Source: Chloroflexota bacterium (lineage in GTDB: Bacteria; Chloroflexota; Anaerolineae; Anaerolineales; Villigracilaceae). Taken from it: a DNA stretch of 64,000 nt. The translations under genes and the position numbers were made by a program. The notes below the pieces were generated by a model. That model did not search any database, was not told where the DNA came from, and worked only from the letters and a program-made list of their open reading frames with translations. Positions 8,034 through 14,848 of the stretch are shown one piece after another (position 1 is the first letter of the stretch; each line of letters starts with the position of its first letter). The stretch covers positions 1 through 64,000 of the forward strand of contig JACRBL010000029.1 of NCBI GenBank assembly GCA_016234485.1, read 5' to 3'.

Positions 8034-8056
8034 AGGCCGATAGGTGGATTACTGAA

Positions 8057-8551
8057 TTACTTCACTGGATAGAGTGAAGAGTCCTGATAAGACGAAGTGG
8101 AAATGCCGCGTTCGCCGTGCGCCACGTCACGATGACAGTCCCAGCAGTTGCGGTCGAAGGCCTGTGCGCCCATCGTGATCGATTCCACCGTCTGTTCATG
8201 ACAGCGGACGCAGTTCGACTGGATGATCTCCTGCGAGCGTTCGTTCGCGCGGATCAGCGCGGGCGTCTGGCCTGTGGTGAAGACGTAGACATCGTGCATG
8301 CCCTGACGGCCCTTTTCAAAATAGTACGCGAAGATGTTTTCGTGGGGCAGGTGGCAGTCCGCGCATTCGGCCCACTTTTCGTGCGAGGCGTGATAGTAGT
8401 TTTCGTACATCGGGTGCATCACGTGACAGTTGTTGCACGTCTCGGGATGCGTCCCCGCGTACGCGACCGCGTCGGTGGCCCAAACGAAGGCTCCCATGGC
8501 AAGAGCAAAAGCCGCGACCGCAATCAGGATGGGGATGGTGAGTTTGTTCAT
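8057..8551 (-). CDS. nrfH: Cytochrome c nitrite reductase small subunit, quinol dehydrogenase
   Basis: Membrane-anchored tetrahaem cytochrome of the NapC/NirT/NrfH family that takes electrons from menaquinol and passes them to NrfA. The 164 residues show one N-terminal helix (about 5-25) and four haem motifs: CNNCH followed by VMHPM (methionine-ligated haem 1), CADCH, CVRCH and CWDCH. The ATG at 8551 with a GGAAG site is preferred to an in-frame ATG at 8566, whose ribosome site is too close. It is first in the nrfHA operon, with a candidate -10 box and a Crp/Fnr-type palindrome upstream. Confidence 0.95.
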   Translation of the reverse strand: MNKLTIPILIAVAAFALAMGAFVWATDAVAYAGTHPETCNNCHVMHPMYENYYHASHEKWAECADCHLPHENIFAYYFEKGRQGMHDVYVFTTGQTPALIRANERSQEIIQSNCVRCHEQTVESITMGAQAFDRNCWDCHRDVAHGERGISTSSYQDSSLYPVK

Positions 8552-8601
8552 ATTCGCTTCCAGCATTCTCCGTGAACGTTAATGTGCGCTTAATTTACCA
8601 A

Positions 8602-8635
8602 ATTCTACCATCCTTGCTTGTGACTTTAGTTACAA
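8602..8635 (-). promoter_or_regulatory. nrfH promoter with Crp/Fnr-type palindrome
   Basis: On the plus strand, TTGTGACTTTAGTTACAA (8618-8635) is an 18-bp palindrome with one mismatch, matching the TGTGA-N6-TCACA style of Crp/Fnr-family sites. On the minus strand a TAGAAT -10 box lies at 8602-8607, so the palindrome centre is about 30 bases upstream of the expected start. It lies just downstream of the PCuAC-gene terminator. Confidence 0.5.
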
Positions 8636-8644
8636 ACTGACAGA

Positions 8645-8680
8645 CAAAAAAATACCGCCCCATGCTGGAAATGGAGCGGT
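8645..8680 (-). terminator. Terminator of the PCuAC gene
   Basis: Minus-strand hairpin ACCGCTCCAT / ATGGGGCGGT with one mismatch is followed by ATTTTTTT. Confidence 0.8.
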
Positions 8681-8718
8681 TCAGGAGGGACCTGCTGGCG
8701 GGTGAGGCCGTGGACGCG

Positions 8719-9165
8719 TTACTGGTCCTTGATCTCCACGTCCACCACGATCTCGCCCGCCTTCTCGAACTTCAACGTGATCTGATATGTATCGCCTGTC
8801 TTGAAATCGGCCATCTTATCCATGCACATCACATGCAGGCCGCCAACCTTCAATTCCGCCGAGCCGCCCGCGGGGATTTCAATGGAGCCGCCTTCCACGG
8901 GACGCATGCCCATGGCGCCGTTGTCCATCATGTACGACTCATGTAATTCAGCCATCATGCAGGCGGGTGAAGTGGCCGAGAGCAGCGTATCGGCCTCGCT
9001 TCCATCGTTATAGATCGTCATGTAGAACGCGCCTGCGCTCGCGGCCGCGGGGGAGGGACGTCCCCACGCATCCTCCACGCGGATCTGCGCCCCGCCCGCT
9101 TTCGGCGCGCAGGCAGAAAGCGCCAGCGCGGCGAGAATCAAAAAAACAAACCGCTTGAAATTCAT
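8719..9165 (-). CDS. Copper chaperone PCuAC lipoprotein
   Basis: A 148-residue exported protein with lipobox LALSAC (MNFKRFVFLILAALALSAC), so anchored on the outer face of the membrane. The PCuAC copper(I) motif is visible: Met-rich ELHESYMMDNGAMGM and, after a spacer, LHVMCM (the H-x10-M-x21-H-x-M pattern of the family). Known members deliver copper to the CuA site of cytochrome oxidase. Start at 9165 has a GGAAG site; the ORF is open to 9231. It precedes nrfHA but has its own terminator, so it is not in the same transcript. Confidence 0.9.
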   Translation of the reverse strand: MNFKRFVFLILAALALSACAPKAGGAQIRVEDAWGRPSPAAASAGAFYMTIYNDGSEADTLLSATSPACMMAELHESYMMDNGAMGMRPVEGGSIEIPAGGSAELKVGGLHVMCMDKMADFKTGDTYQITLKFEKAGEIVVDVEIKDQ

Positions 9166-9231
9166 TGTTCTTCCTTTCAGAAAATTGGAATTGACTTCGA
9201 CGAGTATAGTCGCCGCAATTTGATTCGTCAA

Positions 9232-10461
9232 CTATTTGTGACGCGCCTGGCTTCCCGCTGGATCGTACCGACGCCCCTTCCACGTGACGCCCCTGCCCGA
9301 AAGGACTTTCCACGCGCTCGTGAGCATGATTGCCGCGAACATCCCCGCGCCGATCGGGACGGTGAGCGCGTACAGCCTCGAGATGCCGAGTCCACGGGAC
9401 ACGTTTGCCCGCGCCCACAGCAATGCGCCCCACACGATCAACGCCTTCGTGATGACGCCGATCGCCATCATCCCCCCGCCTTTGAGAAGCCACAAGAATC
9501 CCAGCAACGGCCAGACGGGCAGGAACAGCGCCGCGATGAGCGATAACGTCGCGCCGAACGCGCCCAGCATCAGCATGGACGGGGTGTCGCGCAGGCCGAG
9601 GTAGATGTTCTTCGTCCAGCCCTCCCACATCCCCGCCAGCGACGTGTACATGCGCGTGCGCGCCATCTGATATCCCTCCGCGATGATGAGGCGATAGCCA
9701 TTCCACTTCACCTGCTCCGAGATGGCCTTGTCTTCCACGATCTGATCCTTCACCGCTTCGTGCCCGCCGATGGCATCATAGACCGCGCGCTTAATCATGA
9801 TGAACTGTCCATTCGCCACCGCGTCGCGCCGACTCGGGTCGTTGACCTTGCGCGGCGAGAATCCCACCGAGAGCGCGGTCATCACCAGCGGCATCAACAC
9901 CTTTTCCCAAAACGAGCCGAGTTCCTGAAAGGTCATGATCGTGAAGAGATCTGCCTTTGTCTCGATGGCTTTGACGTAACACGAGGCCAGCGCTTCGGGC
10001 GCGGCGAAGGTATCCGCGTCCACGAAGCACAGCCACTCCCCTCGAGCGGACGCGGCGGCCTGGTACAACGCGTGGGGTTTGCCCGCCCAGCCCGAGGGTA
10101 AGTCCGAGCCGTGGAGGATGCTCAGGCGGGACCCCAACGTCTCCCGACGTTGGAGCGAAAGTCTGGAGACTTTCGAGTCCGCCGTTATAAGTTCATCCAA
10201 TATCCTCGCCGTCCCATCCGTCGAACGATCATCCAACACAATCACTTCAAAATTCGGATAGGTCTGCGCCAGCAGGGACTCCACGCACCGACGGATGTTC
10301 TTCTCCTCATTCCGCGCAGGGACGCACACGCTGATGAGCGGCGCGTCCGCGGGCGGCTCGGCAGGCGTAACCACAATGTCCATATGGTATTGCGAGTGTA
10401 CCCAGTAAATGATGCCGAGGCCGAGGAGGAAGAGGATGGTAGAGGTGAGGAAGTAGGGCAT
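9232..10461 (-). CDS. Membrane glycosyltransferase, family 2
   Basis: A 409-residue processive-type GT2: an N-terminal membrane helix, catalytic GT-A domain with PARNEEKNI, DDRSTDGT and the metal-binding VDADTF, then the acceptor-side TRMYTS/EGWTKN region and three or more C-terminal helices. The pattern resembles hopene/carotenoid glucosyl transferases (HpnB/CrtQ-like, from memory), but the acceptor is not known. About 16-20 residues after DELITAD are encoded by a palindromic repeat (10131-10178), between the donor-binding Asp and the conserved HGSDLPSGWAGK segment. It starts one base after the stop of a SIMPL gene. Confidence 0.87.
   Translation of the reverse strand: MPYFLTSTILFLLGLGIIYWVHSQYHMDIVVTPAEPPADAPLISVCVPARNEEKNIRRCVESLLAQTYPNFEVIVLDDRSTDGTARILDELITADSKVSRLSLQRRETLGSRLSILHGSDLPSGWAGKPHALYQAAASARGEWLCFVDADTFAAPEALASCYVKAIETKADLFTIMTFQELGSFWEKVLMPLVMTALSVGFSPRKVNDPSRRDAVANGQFIMIKRAVYDAIGGHEAVKDQIVEDKAISEQVKWNGYRLIIAEGYQMARTRMYTSLAGMWEGWTKNIYLGLRDTPSMLMLGAFGATLSLIAALFLPVWPLLGFLWLLKGGGMMAIGVITKALIVWGALLWARANVSRGLGISRLYALTVPIGAGMFAAIMLTSAWKVLSGRGVTWKGRRYDPAGSQARHK
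10131..10178 (-). repeat. In-frame double hairpin in the glycosyltransferase gene
   Basis: Two consecutive palindromes, CCAACGTCTCCCGACGTTGG (10133-10152) and CGAAAGTCTGGAGACTTTCG (10156-10175). The second matches the intergenic element at 33641-33697 (CGAAAGTC-TCC-GACTTTCG). Confidence 0.85.
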
Positions 10462-10462
10462 C

Positions 10463-11212
10463 TTATTTCAGTTCAAATGTAACGGTCACTTGAGCGCTAA
10501 TTGTCACTTCCAAAAGAAAGTTACTCGGTTCTATAAACAAGTTCTCGGGAAGATTCTTGAAAAACAAATTGAGATCTTGATAATAAACGCGAGGCTCGAC
10601 AAATTTTTGCGAAAACTCTTTGATTGAGATTGGTTCGCCAATCTTTCTGTTGAGCGACGTTGCGGTAGCGCTAGCCTTCTTTTCAGCCGCTTCTATTGCA
10701 ATTAGCAATGCTTGTTCATAATACGGATCAAAGTTGGAGGTGCTAAAAACAATATCAACAATTTGTTCAATCCCGCCTTCTTGTAAGTCTGTAATAAGCG
10801 GTTGAAATTTGGCGATGTCATGCAAGGTAACCTTTATCTGTCTGGTCACAATGGAACTGTAGACTCCTATGTCTATAAGCCTCGTCCGTTCATAAGAGCT
10901 TTCAATAAATATATCCTTACTCTCAATGGCATGATTTTCCAGTATATTCATTGCCTTTAGAAATAGTTCTTCATTCTTTGATATTGATACATTCAAATCG
11001 TTTGTGGCTGTTTGAATAAAAAGAACAAATTCAACTGTATCCAATATAGCCCTGATTTTACCCTCGCCATAAACTGTAATGGTTCTCTCTGCATTCTGAG
11101 GGCTTGTAAATTCCCGATCAATCGCTTCTTGGGGTTTGGGGGGTATTAATGTAAGGGCGCTCGATGCAAAAACTATACAGATAAGCAAGAAAGACTGTAT
11201 TTTCTCAGACAT
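10463..11212 (-). CDS. SIMPL-domain (DUF541) protein, exported
   Basis: A 249-residue protein with an N-terminal hydrophobic signal/anchor (about 6-24) and a SIMPL domain: ERTITVYGEGKIRA opening, Asp-rich middle, and the IAIEAAEKKASATATSLNRK helix typical of the family. The SIMPL family (BP26/OMP28) forms channel-like multimers, but its biochemical role is unsettled. It is noticeably AT-rich compared with the flanking genes. It is a tandem paralogue of the next upstream gene; a 104-bp gap separates them. Confidence 0.85.
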   Translation of the reverse strand: MSEKIQSFLLICIVFASSALTLIPPKPQEAIDREFTSPQNAERTITVYGEGKIRAILDTVEFVLFIQTATNDLNVSISKNEELFLKAMNILENHAIESKDIFIESSYERTRLIDIGVYSSIVTRQIKVTLHDIAKFQPLITDLQEGGIEQIVDIVFSTSNFDPYYEQALLIAIEAAEKKASATATSLNRKIGEPISIKEFSQKFVEPRVYYQDLNLFFKNLPENLFIEPSNFLLEVTISAQVTVTFELK

Positions 11213-11316
11213 AGCGTTTTCCTTTTGTTTGCCATGAGGTCACATTGAAGAAGGTGGAGATACTCAGAAAAAGTATTTAAAACCAGACCTGTTTTTGTAG
11301 ACATAATTCAACTTTT

Positions 11317-12069
11317 TTACTTTAGTTCAAAAGATACTGATACTCCAGATTCAATCGTTATATTTCTAATTAATAATGAAGATGCTGTGAAATTGTAAAA
11401 TTTCCTGCCCGAATATTCTTCCAGGTCGCTATAAAAGATGTTCTGTGAGGTGGAATTTGAAAATTCATCAATTGAAATTATCCCGCCAATTTCCCGATCG
11501 ATTCCACTTGCAATTGCCCTGGCTTTATTTTCAGCCGTTTGTATCGCCTTCTGCAATACCTGTTCTTGAAATAACTCGGTATTTGAAACGGTAAAAAGAA
11601 TATTCTCGATTCGACCGACCTTTGCATCTTGTAAGTCAGTAAAAAGCGGTTCCAAATCCGCCAAATCGTGCACTGTAACTTTCAAAGATCGAATCACTGT
11701 ATATCCAATTATGTCGCGATCTAGCGTGAATGATCGCTCTAACAACACTTGCAGATCGCCTGTGTTTATATCCTTCTTCTCGATCAAATGATTTCCCAAA
11801 ATTCTGACGGTCGCGAGATAAGTCTCTTCGTTTTTCAACTTGGCGGTGGCGAGTTCATCTTCTTCGATGGCAATGACAATTAAGAACTCTACCGTATCTA
11901 CTTCAACCTCGATTTTTTCATGTGCGGAAACCGTAACCATCCTCTCCTCAGGCTGTTTGATCGTAATCTCCTGCAATATCGGCGCCTGCGGACGGAGCGC
12001 GCTGAACAATAACATCCCTGTGATGATTGTGATGCAGACAGTCAATGCCAGTTGAATTTTTTGCGACAT
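11317..12069 (-). CDS. SIMPL-domain (DUF541) protein, exported (paralogue)
   Basis: A 250-residue SIMPL protein: signal/anchor helix about residues 5-24, EERMVTVSAHEKIEV strand, and the KAIQTAENKARAIASGIDRE helix. The ATG at 12069 has an AGAGG site and is preferred to an in-frame ATG at 12087. It aligns throughout with the gene at 10463-11212, including the VTVHDLADLEPLFTDLQ segment. Base composition is as AT-rich as its partner. Upstream lies a CATTGCGAG repeat rather than a clear promoter. Confidence 0.85.
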   Translation of the reverse strand: MSQKIQLALTVCITIITGMLLFSALRPQAPILQEITIKQPEERMVTVSAHEKIEVEVDTVEFLIVIAIEEDELATAKLKNEETYLATVRILGNHLIEKKDINTGDLQVLLERSFTLDRDIIGYTVIRSLKVTVHDLADLEPLFTDLQDAKVGRIENILFTVSNTELFQEQVLQKAIQTAENKARAIASGIDREIGGIISIDEFSNSTSQNIFYSDLEEYSGRKFYNFTASSLLIRNITIESGVSVSFELK

Positions 12070-12103
12070 GGTTTTCCTCTCTTTCAAGATGTTGATTGGT
12101 TTC

Positions 12104-12230
12104 CGTCATTGCGAGCGCTCGTTGCGACACTTGCCTTGGTACGGCTTAAGCCGCACAGTGCCAGGGAGCAATCCCCTCCTCTGGCGAGAAGATTGCTTCG
12201 TCGGGGAAACCGCCCTCCTCGCAATGACGG
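12104..12230. repeat. CATTGCGAG dispersed repeat, copy 3
   Basis: CCGTCATTGCGAGCGCTC ... CCTCGCAATGACGG with the central CTTAAGCCGCACAGTGCCAG and GAAGATTGCTTCGTCGG modules. It lies in the 183-bp gap between the SIMPL gene and sbcC. Confidence 0.85.
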
Positions 12231-12252
12231 ATAAATTTGTGATTGACCGAAA

Positions 12253-14367
12253 TTAAACGACCCTCACCGTTGATCCGTTCCCTGTCTTCTCCACTTCGAT
12301 TCGAGTGGGAAATGCGTCTTTGAGTTCATCGAGATGTGTGATGACCAGAATCTTCGCGAAATCTGGCCTGACCAGATTGATCGCTTCGATGAGCCTCTGT
12401 CGTCCCAGCGCGTCTTGCGAGCCGAAGCCCTCGTCAATGACGAGGGTTTGCAGGCGCGCGCCTTTGCGTCCCGCCAGCACTTCCGAGAGGGCGAGACGGA
12501 TCGCAAAGTTGACGCGGAAGGCCTCTCCGCCCGAGTACATCTCGTAATCGCGCAGACCCGCCCCGTCGCTGATCAGAATGTCGAGCGTTTCTTTCAGGTC
12601 GTCGCGCTTCTTGTCCTTGTACTCGGCCTGCGTCGCGAAGCGGATGGACATCGTCCCAGCGCTCAGGCGGTCGAGCAAATCGTTGGCCTTCGCTTCGATC
12701 TGCGGGAGCGCCTGCTCGATCAGCAACGCGGGGACGCCGTCCTTGCCGAAGGCTTTTTCCAGCGTTTTGTGACGCATCACGCCCTGTGACAATTCCTCGC
12801 GTTCCAGCGCGAGACCCTTCTTGCGCGCCCGCAACGAATCCAGCACATCCACCAGTTGACGCGCGCCGCCGACTTCCTGATTCTTCTTGTTTTCCTGTTC
12901 CTGCAATTGGAGCAAGGCGCGCTCGGCCTCGTCCAGGCTCACCGTCGGCTTTTTAATCTCTGCCGCGAATTTTTCGCTGGCGAGAATCGCTTCCACTTCC
13001 CTCACGCGCGCCGCTCCAGACTTTTCCCATTGTTGGACGGCGTTCTTCGCGGATTCGATTCGTTCTGTCCACTGCGTAATCGAGTTGGACAAGGTCAGCC
13101 GTTCGCGGTCCGCGTTCGTCAATTTTGCGATCTGCGTCCCAAGCGCGGCGATCTGCTTTTCGAGTTCTTCCATCCGAGACTTGTTGGTGCGGAAGCGGTC
13201 TCCCTTTTCTTTTCCATCCGCCTTGAGTTGTTTCAGCGTAGACTTGCGATGCTCCTCGCTCAACTCCTGTCCGCACAGGGGACAGGTGGCGCCCTCGGCG
13301 GATTCCAACCGATCAATGCGCTCCTTCAGTTCGTCCATCTCCAATTTTCGCAACTCGTTCTCCGCCCTCAACGTAGCGGACTCCTCCCGAGCCGCGTTGC
13401 GGGCCTCTTCAATCTCGCTTCGCTTCTCCAGCGCGGCCTCCGCCTCCGCCAAAGCCTTCTTCGCCCCTTCAATCTGCTTCGTCAGCCCACTGATCACTGA
13501 TGACTGATCATTGATTACTGATAACTGCCCTCGCAACCCCCGCCCCTCCTCCTCCAACCGCGCCTTCTCCGCCGCCAATTCCTGGTCGAGCGATGCGGCC
13601 GCCTTGCGGATGCTCTCCAACGCGGACTCTTGCGTCTTGCGCGCCGCGCCCAGTTGCTTCAACTCCGCTTCGAGCGACTTCAGTTTTTGCTTGCGCGCGT
13701 TTTCTTCTGAAAGTTCCGCGTCGATATCTGCCACGCTTCGATCAATGCCCGCCATTTCCTTTTCGATCTCCTTGCGGCGGTTGGCGGCGCGTTCTTTGTA
13801 TTCCTCCCAAATTTCCAGGCCGAGGATGTTGGATAGCACAGCCTTGCGCTCGCTGGCTTTTTTTTGCGTGAACTCGTCGGCCTTGCCCTGCAAAAAGAAG
13901 GAGGCGTTGACGAAGGTGTCGTAGTCCAGCCGAAGGGTCTGCTCGATGCGTGATTGGGTTTCGCGTCCCGTTTTTTCGGTCAGCGGACGCCAGCCAGCGA
14001 TATTGGATAATTCGAGATTCGATCCTCTGCCGTCCGAATTATCTAATATCGAATTTCGAAGTTCGGCAATTTGAAACTCCAGCGCGGTCGTCTTGCCGCG
14101 CGGCGCGGTGCGTTGCACGCGATAGACAGCGCCTTCGTACGCAAAGGTCAGCGCGACCTCGGCGGCCTTGGATTGCAAGTTGACCAGCGCGTCCTTGTCG
14201 CCGCCGCGCGCCTTCCCGAAGAGCGACCACGTGATCGCGTCCAGCAGGGACGACTTTCCCGCGCCGTTCTGTCCCGAAATGCAGGCGAGGTCGAACGACG
14301 CGAAATTCAATTCCACGGGCTCGCGATACGAAAGAAAACCAGCGATGCGAAGTTTGAGGGGAATCAT
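12253..14367 (-). CDS. sbcC: SbcC/Rad50-type ATPase
   Basis: SMC-like ATPase subunit of the SbcCD (Mre11-Rad50) nuclease that processes DNA hairpins and broken ends. It has Walker A GQNGAGKSSLLDAI, long heptad-rich coiled coils, a zinc hook CPLC (in GATCPLCGQELSEEH), the signature MYSGGEAFRVNFAIRL, and Walker B TLVIDEGFGSQD. At 704 residues it is shorter than enterobacterial SbcC (about 1050). The frame is open to 14652, but the ATG at 14367 follows a TATAAT box by seven bases and gives the canonical start MIPLKLRIAGFLSYREP. Two repeat-derived segments lie in frame. No sbcD is in the window. Confidence 0.9.
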   Translation of the reverse strand: MIPLKLRIAGFLSYREPVELNFASFDLACISGQNGAGKSSLLDAITWSLFGKARGGDKDALVNLQSKAAEVALTFAYEGAVYRVQRTAPRGKTTALEFQIAELRNSILDNSDGRGSNLELSNIAGWRPLTEKTGRETQSRIEQTLRLDYDTFVNASFFLQGKADEFTQKKASERKAVLSNILGLEIWEEYKERAANRRKEIEKEMAGIDRSVADIDAELSEENARKQKLKSLEAELKQLGAARKTQESALESIRKAAASLDQELAAEKARLEEEGRGLRGQLSVINDQSSVISGLTKQIEGAKKALAEAEAALEKRSEIEEARNAAREESATLRAENELRKLEMDELKERIDRLESAEGATCPLCGQELSEEHRKSTLKQLKADGKEKGDRFRTNKSRMEELEKQIAALGTQIAKLTNADRERLTLSNSITQWTERIESAKNAVQQWEKSGAARVREVEAILASEKFAAEIKKPTVSLDEAERALLQLQEQENKKNQEVGGARQLVDVLDSLRARKKGLALEREELSQGVMRHKTLEKAFGKDGVPALLIEQALPQIEAKANDLLDRLSAGTMSIRFATQAEYKDKKRDDLKETLDILISDGAGLRDYEMYSGGEAFRVNFAIRLALSEVLAGRKGARLQTLVIDEGFGSQDALGRQRLIEAINLVRPDFAKILVITHLDELKDAFPTRIEVEKTGNGSTVRVV
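13488..13530 (-). repeat. In-frame ACTGATCACTGATGACTG repeat in sbcC
   Basis: Short units CTGATCA/CTGATGA/CTGATTA/CTGATAA read in frame within the coiled coil as QLSVINDQSSVISGL. The same units are intergenic at 20976-21008 and 48500-48537. Confidence 0.85.
13998..14072 (-). repeat. In-frame ATATTGGATAATTCG palindrome in sbcC
   Basis: Arms CGATATTGGATAATTCGA and TCGAATTTCG/AATTATCTAATATCG face each other around a central CTGCCG. It is translated in frame after the N-terminal ATPase strands. It is the same family as the priA segment at 611-661. Confidence 0.75.
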
Positions 14368-14374
14368 GGGTGAG

Positions 14375-14380
14375 ATTATA
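14375..14380 (-). promoter_or_regulatory. Leaderless promoter of sbcC
   Basis: Minus-strand TATAAT at 14375-14380, seven bases before the ATG at 14367, without a ribosome site. Confidence 0.65.
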
Positions 14381-14431
14381 CACGCGCCGAGTGGGGCGGC
14401 GCGCAGATTCAGATTTGGAAGAACAAAAAGG

Positions 14432-14459
14432 TTGACATCCTCCTCCCTCTGCATATAAT
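14432..14459 (+). promoter_or_regulatory. Sigma70-type promoter of serS
   Basis: TTGACA (14432-14437), 16-bp spacer, TATAAT (14454-14459): a consensus promoter. Transcription should start near 14466, at the beginning of the T-box leader. Confidence 0.85.
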
Positions 14460-14572
14460 CAGCCCCAACGCGCAGAGACAAGTAGTTGAGCAACTGATTC
14501 AGAAAGCCGTCGGTTAATGCGAGACGGCCAGCCAGAAAACGAAATCCACTCTGCCACTCTCCCTCGCAGGTG

Positions 14573-14605
14573 TAGTAAGTCGGATTGCCAATCCGACCTA
14601 CAGTA
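14573..14605. repeat. GTAGGTCGGATTG palindrome inside the T-box leader
   Basis: Arms GTAAGTCGGATTG and CAATCCGACCTAC. It is related in design to 31866-31926 and to the in-frame element at 41707-41735 in the acyl-CoA synthetase gene. Confidence 0.85.
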
Positions 14606-14647
14606 AGAGGGACGGGTTCGCCCGATATCGCGACTCCAAGGCTGGCC

Positions 14648-14720
14648 CCCAACCAGCCTCCCCCATTTTCGGAGAAAATGGGGGAGGTGTCCCGTCGAAG
14701 ATAGGGACGGAGTGGTCAGC
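14648..14720. repeat. 65-nt double-hairpin element inside the T-box leader
   Basis: GCCCCCAACCAGCC, hairpin CTCCCCCATTTTC-GGA-GAAAATGGGGGAG, then a GTGTCCCG...AGGGAC hairpin. It is the reverse-complement orientation of the elements inside the isopentenyl phosphate kinase gene (33925-34001) and the ABC ATPase gene (46875-46950). Confidence 0.8.
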
Positions 14721-14743
14721 AAAAGCAGGTGGCACCACGAGAA

Positions 14744-14810
14744 ACGCCCCCCGAAGGTGTCGGATGAACTTCCGACGCTCGTCCTGCGAACGGACCGGGG
14801 GCGTATTCTA
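14744..14810 (+). terminator. T-box-controlled terminator of serS
   Basis: Outer stem CGCCCCCCG/CGGGGGCG, with an inner GTCGGATG...TTCCGAC hairpin, then a U-rich ATTCTATT. Confidence 0.75.
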
Positions 14811-14848
14811 TTAACTGCGAAGCCAAGCCTTCGCAAAAAGGAGCCAGA

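Larger units (their letters stand above)
14466..14815 (+). promoter_or_regulatory. T-box riboswitch leader of serS
   Basis: The T-box AGGTGGCACCACG lies at 14727-14739. Its UGGC can pair with the GCCA end of tRNA-Ser (discriminator G), as expected for serS. A terminator follows (CGCCCCCCG at 14745-14753 with CGGGGGCG at 14796-14803, then ATTCTATT), mutually exclusive with the antiterminator. A Stem I-like AGTAG motif lies near 14481. A candidate UCC serine specifier is at 14545-14547 (tentative). The leader is unusually long because two repeat elements (14573-14605 and 14648-14720) lie between the Stem I region and the antiterminator. Uncharged tRNA-Ser is expected to allow readthrough. Confidence 0.88.

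Noticed and set aside
12052..12256. Small ORFs in CATTGCGAG repeats (also near 7823, 17899 and 26307)
   Set aside because: All derive from the dispersed repeat; similar translated repeat fragments appear in several frames and copies.
14368..14652. 95-codon N-terminal extension of SbcC
   Set aside because: Runs through the serS promoter and leader; the canonical SbcC N-terminus starts at 14367 behind a TATAAT box.
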